From assembly GCA_048173955.1 (NCBI GenBank), contig DBEYOB010000119.1, positions 1 to 28,512 on the forward strand: a stretch of DNA of 28,512 bases. The letters are read 5' to 3'. The position numbers and the translations under genes are program-made. The notes beneath the pieces are model-generated. The model was not told where the DNA came from. It did no database searches and saw only the letters and a program-made list of their open reading frames with translations. Of this stretch, positions 1-8,440 are shown in pieces (the stretch's first letter is position 1; each line of letters opens with the position of its first letter). This DNA is from CAZUFB01 sp048173955 (lineage in GTDB: Bacteria > Actinomycetota > Coriobacteriia > Coriobacteriales > UMGS124).

Positions 1-1407
1 GCCGCCGAGAGCTGGGAGGTCAACGAGGACGCCACCGTCTACACCTTCCACCTGCGCCAGGACGCCAAGTTCCACAACGGCCAGCCCGTCACCTCGGCCG
101 ACTTCAAGTACTCCTGGGAGCGCATCTGCCGCGCCGACTTCACGCCCGCCCCGTCCTCGCAGGGCTATAAGGTCGAGCAGATTCTGGGCGCCAACGAGAT
201 GATGAACGGCGAGGCCACCGAGCTGGCCGGCGTCGAGTGCCCCGACGACTACACGCTCGTCGTGACCCTGCGCGCCCCCTACGGTGACTTCCTGCTCGAC
301 ATGACCGACATCTCGAGCGCCCCCATCCCCAACGGCATGGGCGGCCCCGGCGATGACTACCAGAGCTTCCACCTTGCCCCCGTGGGCAACGGTCCGTTCA
401 TGATGGACGGCCAGTGGGCCGACGGCCAGTACATCATGCTCAAGCGCTTCGACGACTACTGGGGCGAGAAGCCTTACATTGACGGCGTCAACTTCCAGAT
501 CTACGCCAACGACCAGACGGCGTGGACCGAGTTCGAGGCCGGCAACCTCGACTTCACCGTCGTCCCCTCGGGCATGTTCGACATGGTGCGCCAGACCTAC
601 GGCGAGGCGACCGAGGACGGCTTCCTGGCCAACCACGGCCAGCAGTACTTCAGCGGCAGCGAGCTGTCGATCTACTATCTGCTCATCAACAACGAGGACG
701 AGGTCATGTCCAACAAGGACCTGCGCCTCGCGGTCTCCGCGGCCATCAACCGCCAGGCCATCTGCACCACGGTCTTCCAGGGCAGCCGCGCGCCGGCCGA
801 CAACATCCTCATGCCCGGTGTCGCCGCCTATGAGGCCGGCGCCTGGGATTGCTGCCCCGCCGAGGGCGACAAGGAGCTGGCCGCCGAGTACTTCGACAAG
901 GCCGGCTACCCGCTCGGCGACGACGGCAAGCGCGGCCTGTCGCTCACCCTGTCGTGCAACTCGGGCTCGGGCAACGAGAACATCATGCAGATGATCCAGG
1001 CCGACCTGGCCGCCTGCGGCGTCGACGCGGTTGTCGACGTGCAGGAGTGGGCTGCGTACCTCGACAACTGCTCGAACGGCAATTACCAGATGGGCCGCAT
1101 GGGCTGGGTGCTGACCGCCCCCAACGCCTACAGCGTCCTGGCCGACCTGTTCGTCTCCGGCGGCCCCAACAACTACTCGCGCCACGCGAACCCCGAGTTC
1201 GACGAGGCCATCAACGCCGCCTGCCAGATTCCCGACGAGGACGAGCGCAACCAGGCCTACAAGGACGCCAACGCCATCGTGGCCGAGGACTTCCCCGTGG
1301 CGCCGCTCATGTACTACACGCACTACTACGTCGCGTCGAGCCGCGTGCACAACATGTTCCTGAACCCCGGCACGGTCGCGAAGCTCAACCGCTGCTGGCT
1401 GAGCTAG
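1..1407 (+). CDS. ABC transporter substrate-binding protein, oligopeptide family 5 (5' end cut off)
   Basis: This is the C-terminal 468 residues of a family 5 solute-binding protein (OppA/DppA type). It would capture peptides or similar solutes outside the membrane and hand them to an ABC permease. The frame is open from base 1, so the true start, signal peptide and lipobox lie upstream. The visible part opens with the family signature region (VYTFHLRQDAKFHNGQPVT, then SADFKYSWERI), followed by the usual YWGEKPYIDGVNFQIY stretch and the late TAPNAYSVLADLF segment. It ends with TAG at 1405-1407 and a strong terminator follows, so it is the last gene of its transcript. No permease or ATPase genes follow, so they would lie upstream or elsewhere. 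The ligand cannot be predicted. The family call is secure. Confidence 0.93.
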   Translation, partial: AAESWEVNEDATVYTFHLRQDAKFHNGQPVTSADFKYSWERICRADFTPAPSSQGYKVEQILGANEMMNGEATELAGVECPDDYTLVVTLRAPYGDFLLDMTDISSAPIPNGMGGPGDDYQSFHLAPVGNGPFMMDGQWADGQYIMLKRFDDYWGEKPYIDGVNFQIYANDQTAWTEFEAGNLDFTVVPSGMFDMVRQTYGEATEDGFLANHGQQYFSGSELSIYYLLINNEDEVMSNKDLRLAVSAAINRQAICTTVFQGSRAPADNILMPGVAAYEAGAWDCCPAEGDKELAAEYFDKAGYPLGDDGKRGLSLTLSCNSGSGNENIMQMIQADLAACGVDAVVDVQEWAAYLDNCSNGNYQMGRMGWVLTAPNAYSVLADLFVSGGPNNYSRHANPEFDEAINAACQIPDEDERNQAYKDANAIVAEDFPVAPLMYYTHYYVASSRVHNMFLNPGTVAKLNRCWLS

Positions 1408-1467
1408 GCTAGATCGCCGGTGCCGGGCGGCGCATGTCGACGCCCGGTGGGAATGCTGATCGAATGG

Positions 1468-1503
1468 GCGGGCGTCCGCAGCCGATGCGGGCGCCCGCTT
1501 TTT
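1468..1503 (+). terminator. Rho-independent terminator after the oligopeptide-binding protein gene
   Basis: Arms 1468-1480 and 1486-1498 pair over 13 positions with a single G-U pair and a 5-base loop, followed by five T residues (1499-1503). It sits about 60 bases after the stop codon and works in the plus direction. On the minus strand no T tract follows, so it would not obviously end the convergent phosphoesterase transcript. Confidence 0.9.
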
Positions 1504-1569
1504 GTCGGTGTGATCGCAGGTTCCGCCCGGTGCCGTTCGCGTCGCGCCTCGGGTGTGGGGCGCGCGGCG

Positions 1570-2280
1570 CTAGAGACTTTCGCCCAGCCTGACGACCCGC
1601 TGGTAGAGCAGGGTGTGCCGGTCGTCGAGTTCGCGGTCCTTGTGGAAGTGCCCGAAGTACCAGCGCCGGTAGGACAGCCGCCGCTCGAGCGATTCGAGGA
1701 AGTCGGTCAGCTTGTCGCGCTCCGGAGCCTGCCAGCCGGTGTCAGGGTACAGCGCGCGGGGGAGCAGGCCGGTGGCGCAGGTGTGCGTGAGGACGTAGTC
1801 GACCTTCCAGCCGACGCGGTCGAGGTTGCGTTCGGCCTCCTCGTACTCAGCCGCGCTGGGCAGCTCTTCGGGAAACCAGGAGAGACCTGGCACGCGCCAG
1901 GCGCGGTCGACGCTCGTGGCCCCGCCCATGGTGAAGACGGTCGCGTCGTCGAGGCGGTACACCTGCCCGCGCATGAGGTGGACGATGGAGGGGTAGTCCG
2001 CAAAGCGATGGATGCGCCCGCCGTGCCACTCCTCTTCGGGCTGCTCGAAGTACCAGGAGAAGCACTCGTGGTTGCCGTCGACGAACGCCGTGGTCCAGGG
2101 GCGCGACGCCAGCCAGTCGAGCTGGGCGGTCTCGTCGTTCGAGCTGGTCCACGGCATGCCGAAGTCGCCGCAGACGATGACGACGTCGTCGCGGGTGAGC
2201 GCCTCCCCTTCGGGAAAGAGCCGCGGATGCAGCTTTGCGGCGTCGTGGCCGCCGTGGTAGTCGCCGGTGACGTAGATCAT
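1570..2280 (-). CDS. Calcineurin-like metallophosphoesterase
   Basis: A 236-residue cytoplasmic protein without signal peptide. The metallophosphoesterase motifs appear in order: GDYHGG at the N-terminus, GDFG near residue 39, GNHE near residue 70, THTC near residue 166 and GHFHKD near residue 210. These supply the Asp, His and Asn ligands of the two-metal centre. The family hydrolyses phosphomonoesters, phosphodiesters or nucleotides, and the substrate here is not predictable. The start at 2280 is supported by an AAGGA ribosome site about 8 bases upstream. It is the last of four same-strand genes, 203 bases behind the AAA+ gene. Membership of that transcript is inferred from orientation, since the gap is large enough to hold its own promoter. 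Confidence 0.88.
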   Translation of the reverse strand: MIYVTGDYHGGHDAAKLHPRLFPEGEALTRDDVVIVCGDFGMPWTSSNDETAQLDWLASRPWTTAFVDGNHECFSWYFEQPEEEWHGGRIHRFADYPSIVHLMRGQVYRLDDATVFTMGGATSVDRAWRVPGLSWFPEELPSAAEYEEAERNLDRVGWKVDYVLTHTCATGLLPRALYPDTGWQAPERDKLTDFLESLERRLSYRRWYFGHFHKDRELDDRHTLLYQRVVRLGESL

Positions 2281-2483
2281 GCAGGCGTCCTTCTCGACGG
2301 GTGCGGCGCCATCGCCGCGGGTTCGTTGCGGTCCTTTCCAGCATGGTGCTCCGGCCTGGTCCGCGACAGGTGGTTTGCCGGCTCCTCGTCGAAGACCTAT
2401 CGAGCGCCCCGAGGATGTCGGCTTGGCGGGGAATGGGCAGGCCGTCTCCTCGAGGCACCCGATGGGTTTTGTGCGCGGAGCTT

Positions 2484-3671
2484 CTACCTTCCGAACCCCA
2501 CGCGCACCGCCCTCGCGTCTCCGCCCAGGTCAGGTTGGCCGAAGGCCGCGCGGATGTCGCAGGCGCAAATGCGCGCCTCGTCGGTGCGCAGCGCGGTCTC
2601 CATCGCGGTGCGGTCGTAGAGACGCCGCACGCTTCGCGCGCCGGCGAAGTCGTGCTTGTCGCGCAGCCCCCTGAGGCAGCACAGCAGTTCGCCTTGGGCG
2701 CAAGGGTCCACCGTGAAGCCGTGCCGCCCGGCGAACAGGTCGAAGATGTGGGCAAGTTCGTCGTCGGAGTAGCCGTCGAACGCCAGGCGCATGCCGAAAC
2801 GGTCGCGCAGCCCCGGGTTGCGCTCGAAGAGCCGGTCGATTTCGTCGGGATAGCCGGCGATGACGCACACGACCCGGTCGCGGTCCTCCTCGAGCATCTC
2901 GACCAGGGTGTCGATCGCCTCCTGTCCAAAGGTGCCGCCCGACAGCAGCGCATATGCCTCGTCGATGAAGAGCAGCCCGCCGTAGGCGCGCTCTACCACC
3001 GTGCGGGTGCGCGCCGGGGTGTGACCCACATAGAGCCCCACGAGGTCGGCGGCCGAGGCCTTCACGAACGTTCCCGAGCCGTCGGTAACCCCCGCCGCAT
3101 CAAGGTAGGCGAGCAGGCGGCGCGCCAACTCGGTCTTGCCGGTGCCCGGCCCTCCGGTAAACGCCATGTGCAGGCATTCCACCGCGCCGCGGCCGTGCTT
3201 GGCCACCAGGTTGGCGATTTTGGCGAGCAGTGCGCGCTGGTGGGAGAGCCCCACAAGGCCATCGAACGCGTCGAGGGGCCGGGCGAGCGCCGTCTTGACG
3301 CGCGGTCTGATGTCGCTGGTGCGCGTGGGGTTCTCGGCCACGTCGTCGTTTGGCAGCTTGGCAAGTTCCTTGAGGGTGAAGCTGCTCGCTGTCCTGGGGT
3401 CGACCTTGGCGTAGGCGGCGATCCGGTAGGGGGACAGGGCCTCGATGGCCTTCTTGGGGTCGGCGTCCATCCCCATGGCGGCGGCCATGTCGTTGCCTTT
3501 GGCGAAAAACGGCAGGCTCGTACCCCCGTCGGGGCGCTCAACGGCGGGTGTGGCAACCATCCGCACGCCGCTTGCGCGCATCAGGTCCACGACACGGGCG
3601 GCGCGCTCCCAGTCGGGCTCGCTGCCCAGGTCGAGCATGCCTGCGAAGAACTGCGGCGACGGTGCCTGCAT
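2484..3671 (-). CDS. AAA+ ATPase of the CbbX/EccA/SpoVK-like group
   Basis: A 395-residue protein. The start at 3671 is chosen because a purine-rich AAGGGGGAA site sits just upstream; the reading frame stays open further but lacks a better site. Residues 1-130 form an unrecognised N-terminal domain. The AAA+ module follows, with Walker A GGPGTGKT (Lys179), Walker B LLFIDEAYAL (Asp237, Glu238), a sensor-1 region near VVCVIAGYPDEI, and an arginine-finger region near LRDRFGMRL. The wording around Walker B and the GYPDEI segment matches the CbbX/CfxQ and EccA/SpoVK branch. Members remodel partner proteins, for example Rubisco for CbbX and ESX secretion substrates for EccA. Here it follows two YbjN-like genes. 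No Rubisco or ESX genes are visible, so the client is unknown. An N-terminal adaptor role for the first domain is inference. Confidence 0.85.
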   Translation of the reverse strand: MQAPSPQFFAGMLDLGSEPDWERAARVVDLMRASGVRMVATPAVERPDGGTSLPFFAKGNDMAAAMGMDADPKKAIEALSPYRIAAYAKVDPRTASSFTLKELAKLPNDDVAENPTRTSDIRPRVKTALARPLDAFDGLVGLSHQRALLAKIANLVAKHGRGAVECLHMAFTGGPGTGKTELARRLLAYLDAAGVTDGSGTFVKASAADLVGLYVGHTPARTRTVVERAYGGLLFIDEAYALLSGGTFGQEAIDTLVEMLEEDRDRVVCVIAGYPDEIDRLFERNPGLRDRFGMRLAFDGYSDDELAHIFDLFAGRHGFTVDPCAQGELLCCLRGLRDKHDFAGARSVRRLYDRTAMETALRTDEARICACDIRAAFGQPDLGGDARAVRVGFGR

Positions 3672-3807
3672 ATCCGATTCCCCCTTCCGTGTTCGGGATT
3701 GCGGCGCCGGACGACCGCGGTTGGCGTGCGCCGCCGGACCCCCTCCCGTCCCAGGCGGAGACAGGAGGGGCGGCGAGGCCGTGCGACGTTCGTCCGGCGT
3801 GCCGGTC

Positions 3808-4227
3808 TTATTCGTCGTCGGCCTCGCGGTAGGTCTGGGCGATGAACGCCATGACCGCGGGGCAGGCAACCTCGTCGAGCCATTTCAGCGTGGGCGCCAG
3901 CGCGCGCTCGACGTCCTCGGGGCTGTCGGAGCGCAGGTCGCGGCGCACGACGAGCTCGCCGTCGTTGTGGTCGAGGTCGAAGTCGACCATCTCCTCGTCG
4001 TCGCATTCGAACAGGAAGCGCTCGAAGCCGGCGCGGGCCTCCTTGGGCACCTGGATACCGGGCGTGATGCGCAGGTAGGGTCGGGCCTTCCCCTTCTCCA
4101 CGGTGACGCCGCAGGAGTAGTGCTCCAGACGGAAGACGGCGAAGGAGCTGTCGTCGGCCTCGGGGCAGAACTTTTGTCCGCAGACGGTCGCTCCGGTGAC
4201 GGCCAGGTCGTTGTCGGTGATCAGCAT
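3808..4227 (-). CDS. YbjN-like domain protein
   Basis: A 139-residue acidic, soluble protein. The YbjN-like pattern spans roughly residues 45-130: a beta strand (ARPYLRITPGIQVP), a helix (EARAGFERFLFEC), a paired-strand segment (MVDFDLDHNDGELVVRRDL), then a C-terminal helix starting SPEDVERALAPTLKWLDE. YbjN-type proteins share the fold of class I type III secretion chaperones and usually act by binding other proteins rather than by catalysis. An AGGAGG site about 7 bases upstream fixes the start. The gene lies 60 bases behind a second YbjN-like gene and 136 bases before the AAA+ gene, suggesting joint function. The family call rests on strand and helix order seen by eye, not on a profile search; a different alpha/beta fold remains possible. 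Confidence 0.6.
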   Translation of the reverse strand: MLITDNDLAVTGATVCGQKFCPEADDSSFAVFRLEHYSCGVTVEKGKARPYLRITPGIQVPKEARAGFERFLFECDDEEMVDFDLDHNDGELVVRRDLRSDSPEDVERALAPTLKWLDEVACPAVMAFIAQTYREADDE

Positions 4228-4287
4228 GGTGGTTCCTCCTGGTTCGCGAGGTGTGTGGAAGCGGCGGGCGATGTGCCTGCCGACGTG

Positions 4288-4866
4288 CTAGGACATCATG
4301 CGGCGCAGCGCGGCGAGCATGCCCTCGGGCTCGTCGTCATCGTCGTCGGTGGCGGCGCGCAGGACGTCCCACGGCGCGCGGCCGGCTTCGAGCTGGGTCA
4401 CCATGTCGGCGTGGGCGTGGATGGTCGAGAAGCCCTTGCCCAGCTGCTCGGAGACGTCGCCTCCGTCGAGCAGGTTGCACGGTTCGGGTCGGAAGCGCAG
4501 GTAGCCTTCGTCGTCGACCATGAGACCGGGGATGATGAACGTCTGGTTCAGCCGGCGGCACAGCTTGCGGGCGGCTTTTACGTTTTTGGAGGAGAGGTGC
4601 AGGTTCGTGTTGATGTCGACCTGTGCCAGGCCCGTCTCGGGGTCCACGACGGCGGTCGCCTCGGCGTAGCCCACGCCGAAACGCGTCCCGCAGGCGCGGA
4701 ACGTCCCCTCGGGCTCCTCGAAGTAGCCGGTTTTGACGTCGGCGAGCTGACGGCGGGCGATGTCGAGGGGCGACTCGCCGTAAACGGTGGCGTTGGCGTC
4801 GATCACGTCGTCGGCGGAAGCGGCGTTCTGTCCGAAGATGGAGCTTAGGTCGTCCAGGTAGCTCAT
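4288..4866 (-). CDS. YbjN-like domain protein, first gene of the AAA+ cluster
   Basis: A 192-residue soluble protein and probable paralogue of its downstream neighbour. Residues about 80-165 show the same order of elements: a strand (AQVDINTNLHLSS), a basic helix (KNVKAARKLCRRLNQTF), a strand pair (GLMVDDEGYLRFRPEP) and a helix (SEQLGKGFSTIHAHADMV). It differs in an extra N-terminal stretch and an Asp-rich linker (TDDDDDEPEG) before a short C-terminal helix. The start at 4866 has an AGGAAGGG site upstream and a promoter candidate about 50 bases further up. It heads the minus-strand cluster leading to the AAA+ ATPase. A chaperone or adaptor role is inferred from fold and context. The family assignment is tentative. 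Confidence 0.55.
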   Translation of the reverse strand: MSYLDDLSSIFGQNAASADDVIDANATVYGESPLDIARRQLADVKTGYFEEPEGTFRACGTRFGVGYAEATAVVDPETGLAQVDINTNLHLSSKNVKAARKLCRRLNQTFIIPGLMVDDEGYLRFRPEPCNLLDGGDVSEQLGKGFSTIHAHADMVTQLEAGRAPWDVLRAATDDDDDEPEGMLAALRRMMS

Positions 4867-5229
4867 GGTGCGCGTCCCTTCCTGTGTGCGGTGGATGATG
4901 CTGGCACTATTTCAGCATAGACATCCGGCGACCTCTTGTACAAGTGGCGCACATGTTGACGGGACGGCGGGCGAGAGGCGAACGGTGGCGCGCGGGGGTG
5001 CATGCGAGCCCGGGCCGCCGGCGGATGTTCGACGAGGATGCGCGTGCGTGTCCCCCTCTCCAACCCGTGCCGCCCTTTTGCGTGATTCCGCTGTGCACAA
5101 TCCTGTGTGGACGTGCATCGTGCGGCGCGCCTACGATGGGTGCGCCCCGAGGAGGAGGGGCCGCACCTGCACGCCCGTGCACCGCGAACAGGTGCGCAGA
5201 ACGGTACCGTTGCAAAGAGGGGAGAGGGT
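4867..5229. other. Divergent intergenic region between the AAA+ cluster and the Mo-enzyme genes
   Basis: This 363-base gap separates two divergent transcripts. It holds the minus-strand promoter candidate at 4914-4943. Toward the right it holds a weak plus-strand promoter candidate, TGGACG (5108-5113), 18 bases, TACGAT (5132-5137). An inverted repeat CATCGT-N11-ACGATG (5116-5121 and 5133-5138) overlaps that -10 box and could be a regulator site. The middle part (about 4950-5070) shows nothing recognisable. The Mo-enzyme frame stays open back to 5107, but Tat-signal placement and the ribosome site favour the start at 5230. Confidence 0.4.
4914..4943 (-). promoter_or_regulatory. Promoter candidate for the YbjN/AAA+ cluster
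   Basis: Read on the minus strand: TTGTAC (4943-4938), an 18-base spacer, then TATGCT (4919-4914), about 50 bases before the start codon at 4866. The -35 box lies inside a perfect 10-base palindrome, CTTGTACAAG (4935-4944), which could be an operator. Confidence 0.5.
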
Positions 5230-7692
5230 ATGGAAGATCTGCACGCGCCGATTGAGACGATTGAGAACGGCAAACTCACCCGTCGCACGTTCATCAAGGG
5301 GGTCGGCTGGATTACCGTCATCTCGGCGGCGTCCGCCGGCCTGGGCCGCGTCGGACAGGCGCTGGCCGACGCGGCCGGGGAGCCTGCATCCGACGAGGCG
5401 CTGTCCGACGATTCCGCCGGCGACCAAGGCGAAACGACGTATTCCTATGCATGCTGCAGCTACAACTGCACGTCGCGCTGCCTGCTCAAAGGGCACGTGC
5501 GCGACGGAAAGCTCGTGGCGGTCGAGCCGGGCGAGATTCCCGGACGTCCCGACTATGCCAACGCCTGCCTGCGCAGCATGGCCTACATCGAGCGCGTCCA
5601 GAACGAGGACCTGCGCGTCATGTATCCCATGAAGCGTGTCGGCGAGCGCGGAGAGGGCGTGTTCGAACGCATCAGCTGGGAACAGGCGATGGACGAGATC
5701 GCCGAGCGCATGGAGGTGGCCAAGGAGAAGGACGGCCCCACCGCCTGCTCGTTCTACACGTTCACCGGCAACCAGAGCAAGCTGTCGATGCAGTCGGCCA
5801 CGCGCTTCGCCGGCTGCTACGGCGCGACGACCTGGGACATCGAGGGCATCATGGGCGACCACGGCGCCTCGATGGGCATGCAGATGGTCTACGGAGTCAT
5901 CCGGGCGTCGCACGACACGCGCGACTACGAGCAGAACTCCAACATGATCGTGCTTTGGGGCCGCAACGTGGCCGACACGCACACCTCCGAGCTGCGCTAC
6001 ATCGTGCGCGCCCGCGAGCGGGGTTGCAAGGTGGTCTACATCGACCCGCGCTTCAGCTCGACCGCCACGATCGCCGACCAGTGGATTCCGGTCAAGCCGG
6101 GCAGCGACTCGGCCCTGGCAATGGGCATGATCAACTGGATCATCGAGAACGACCTGCACGACAAGGAGTTCCTGAGCAAGTACAGCTGCGGCTCCCTGCT
6201 CGTGCGCGACGACGACGGCAAGTACCTGCGCGGCGAGGACGACTGCTACATGGTGTGGGACCCCGCCACCGAGCAGGCCGTCCCTGCGACCGCCGAGGGC
6301 GTCGACGCCCCCATCGAGGGCGAGTTCGAGGTCGACGGCGTGGTGTGCCGTCCGTCGTTCGTGCACCTCAAGAACCGCGCCGCCGAGTACACGCTCGACA
6401 AAGTGGCCGAGATCACCGGGCTGCCCGAAGATGTAATCGAGACGTTTGCCCGCGAGTACATCGAGGCCCAGCCCGCCGGCATCCGCATGGGTCAGGGAAT
6501 GCAGCGCACCTACAACACCTACCAGTCGTTCCGCGCGGTCGCGACGCTGGCCGCGGTCGCGGGCTACGTCGGCGTGCGCGGAGGCGGTGCGTCGCACATG
6601 GGCGGCACCAAGGCCAACCGCCCGGTTCCCGGCGAGACGGCGCCCGAGTTCAACTTCGACGAGTGGTCGAACACGGGCGAGAATGCAGCGAACCTCGTGA
6701 GCAGCTCGCTCATCTACCAGTGCGCGACCGAGCACAATCCGGTGCCCCTCGACTTCATCTGGTTCAGCTGCTCGAACTTCCTCAACCAAAGCCCCGACGC
6801 GAACCGCATCATCAACGAGGTGTTTCCGGCCATCGACACCATCGTGGTCGCCGACCCGTGGTGGACGTGGACGGCCAAGTACGCCGACTACGTGCTGCCC
6901 GCGACCTCGCTGTGGGAGTACTGGGACCTTTACGACCGCTCGCCGTGGGTGTTCTTGGTGAAGCCCGCCATCGAGCCGCTCGGCGAAAGCAAGTCCGACT
7001 GCGAGATGATGACGATGCTCGCCGAGCGCGTCGGCCTGGGAGACCTGTGGACGAAGACTCCCGAGGAGTGGGTGCGCAGCTGGCCGAACCCCGAGAGCTC
7101 CGCGTTCGAGGGGTTCGACTTCGACGAAGCGGTCAAAGGGGGCATGTGGGCCATGCCGACCGGCATCTACGAAGAGCCGCTCATCGCCTTCGAGGACCAG
7201 GTGTACTCCACGCCCACCGGCCGCTTCGAGTTCTACACCGAGGACATGGTGCAGTTCGACGAGCAGGTTCCCAAGCACACCCCGCCCATCGAGGCGTCCG
7301 ACCCCGATTTGGTGGCGAAGTACCCGCTCATGCACATCACCTACCACGACCGCATGAACGTGCACTCGCAGCACTGCGACTGTCCCTCGCTGGCCTCGGT
7401 GCAGACCGAGCCGTGGCTGCACATCCATCCGATCGACGCGGAGGCGCGCGGCATCGCGCATGGCGACATGCTGCGCATCTTCAACGACCGCGGCGAGGTC
7501 AAGATGAAGGCGTTCGTCACGGAGGGCATCGTGCCGGGCGTTACGGCCACGCAGGCGGGTTGGACTCCCGAGCACACCGTCGAGGGCAGCTTCCAGAACC
7601 TGAGCCATCTGACGCTGAGCCCCGAGGAAGAGCACTATTCGATGACGAGCAGCGCCTTCAACGACATCATGGTCGAAGTCGAAAAGGCGTAA
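5230..7692 (+). CDS. Molybdopterin-dependent oxidoreductase, DMSO reductase family, Tat-exported
   Basis: An 820-residue catalytic subunit. The start at 5230 gives a well-formed Tat signal (TRRTFIK at residues 17-23, then a hydrophobic run to ALADA) and has a GAGGGGAGAG site. A [4Fe-4S] motif follows: Cys76, Cys80, Cys84 and Cys113 (Cys75 is an adjacent alternative). The central region carries molybdopterin-binding segments (WGRNVADTHTSE, VVYIDPRFSSTA). The C-terminal part, from about residue 700 (YHDRMNVHSQHCD), is the molydopterin-dinucleotide-binding domain. In IMGDHGASMG, Asp210 falls where formate dehydrogenases place Sec or Cys, so Asp is the likely Mo ligand, as in NarG-type enzymes; this is my alignment by eye. 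It probably acts outside the membrane with the Fe-S protein 15 bases downstream. The substrate is unknown; coriobacterial relatives include DMSO-reductase-like and dehydroxylase enzymes. Confidence 0.92.
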   Translation: MEDLHAPIETIENGKLTRRTFIKGVGWITVISAASAGLGRVGQALADAAGEPASDEALSDDSAGDQGETTYSYACCSYNCTSRCLLKGHVRDGKLVAVEPGEIPGRPDYANACLRSMAYIERVQNEDLRVMYPMKRVGERGEGVFERISWEQAMDEIAERMEVAKEKDGPTACSFYTFTGNQSKLSMQSATRFAGCYGATTWDIEGIMGDHGASMGMQMVYGVIRASHDTRDYEQNSNMIVLWGRNVADTHTSELRYIVRARERGCKVVYIDPRFSSTATIADQWIPVKPGSDSALAMGMINWIIENDLHDKEFLSKYSCGSLLVRDDDGKYLRGEDDCYMVWDPATEQAVPATAEGVDAPIEGEFEVDGVVCRPSFVHLKNRAAEYTLDKVAEITGLPEDVIETFAREYIEAQPAGIRMGQGMQRTYNTYQSFRAVATLAAVAGYVGVRGGGASHMGGTKANRPVPGETAPEFNFDEWSNTGENAANLVSSSLIYQCATEHNPVPLDFIWFSCSNFLNQSPDANRIINEVFPAIDTIVVADPWWTWTAKYADYVLPATSLWEYWDLYDRSPWVFLVKPAIEPLGESKSDCEMMTMLAERVGLGDLWTKTPEEWVRSWPNPESSAFEGFDFDEAVKGGMWAMPTGIYEEPLIAFEDQVYSTPTGRFEFYTEDMVQFDEQVPKHTPPIEASDPDLVAKYPLMHITYHDRMNVHSQHCDCPSLASVQTEPWLHIHPIDAEARGIAHGDMLRIFNDRGEVKMKAFVTEGIVPGVTATQAGWTPEHTVEGSFQNLSHLTLSPEEEHYSMTSSAFNDIMVEVEKA

Positions 7693-7707
7693 GGGGAGGG
7701 GCGACCA

Positions 7708-8307
7708 ATGGCTGAGACGACTGAGAGCACGACGGGCGCGGCCGAGGGCAAGCAGTACGGCATGCTCATCAACACCGCGCGCTGCGTCGGGTGCCAGACC
7801 TGCATCGTGGGATGCAAGATTTTGCACGGCTGTCCCGACGGGGTGTACCTGGGGCATCTCGAGACGGTCGGTTCGGATGTGAACTACGTGGTCAGCGGCT
7901 CGTTCCCCGACGTCGCCATCACGTTCCGCCCGCATCTGTGCAACCACTGCGAGAACCCCGCCTGCGTGGAGGCGTGCCCGACCGGCGCCATGCACAAGCG
8001 TCCCGAGGACGGCATCGTGGAGTCCGACCCCGAGGTCTGCATCGGGTGCGGCACCTGCGTGGAAGCGTGCCCTTACGGCGCGCCCGTCCTGAACGAGGCC
8101 GCGGGCATCGTGAACAAGTGCGATTTCTGCCGTCCGCGCGTCGAGCGCGGCGAGGAGCCGCTGTGCGTGTGCAGCTGCCCGGCCGAGGCCCGCATCTTCG
8201 GCGACTTGTCCGACCCTGAGAGCCAGGTCGCGCTCGAGATCGCCGAGCGCGGCGCGGTCCAGCTGATGCCCGAGACCGGGACCGGCCCGTCGGTGTACTA
8301 TTGCTAA
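7708..8307 (+). CDS. 4Fe-4S ferredoxin-type electron transfer subunit (DmsB/NrfC-like)
   Basis: A 199-residue protein with four cysteine groups for four [4Fe-4S] clusters: CVGCQTCIVGC starting at Cys26, CNHCENPACVEACP, CIGCGTCVEACP, and a last group CDFC...CVCSCP. This is the standard layout of DmsB, NrfC and PhsB subunits, which pass electrons between a quinone-linked membrane subunit and a Mo catalytic subunit. It has no signal peptide, consistent with export bound to its Tat-carrying partner. It starts 15 bases after the Mo enzyme with a GGGGAGGGG site. Notably, no membrane anchor gene (DmsC/NrfD type) follows; the next gene is a Crp-family regulator. Electrons may therefore come from a soluble or separately encoded donor. 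Confidence 0.93.
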   Translation: MAETTESTTGAAEGKQYGMLINTARCVGCQTCIVGCKILHGCPDGVYLGHLETVGSDVNYVVSGSFPDVAITFRPHLCNHCENPACVEACPTGAMHKRPEDGIVESDPEVCIGCGTCVEACPYGAPVLNEAAGIVNKCDFCRPRVERGEEPLCVCSCPAEARIFGDLSDPESQVALEIAERGAVQLMPETGTGPSVYYC

Positions 8308-8350
8308 CCCATAGTTAACCCATCCGCGACGGGCGGGCAGAGGGGTCCAC

Positions 8351-8387
8351 CGGGACGGGTGCGCGCTGCGGCGCCGCGCCCGTCCCG
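8351..8387 (+). terminator. Strong hairpin after the Fe-S subunit, without a T tract
   Basis: Arms 8351-8363 and 8375-8387 pair over 13 positions with one G-U pair and an 11-base loop. No run of T follows, so it may be a weak terminator, an mRNA-stabilising end, or an attenuating structure ahead of the Crp-family gene 54 bases downstream. Confidence 0.45.
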
Positions 8388-8440
8388 GCTCGTTCGGTCC
8401 GGGCGCACGGTGGGGCAGGGAGGGACGGGAGGAGGGAGCC

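Noticed and set aside
5107..5229. Earlier start for the Mo oxidoreductase
   Set aside because: It would bury the Tat signal behind 41 Arg-rich residues, and there is no ribosome site; 5230 has both.
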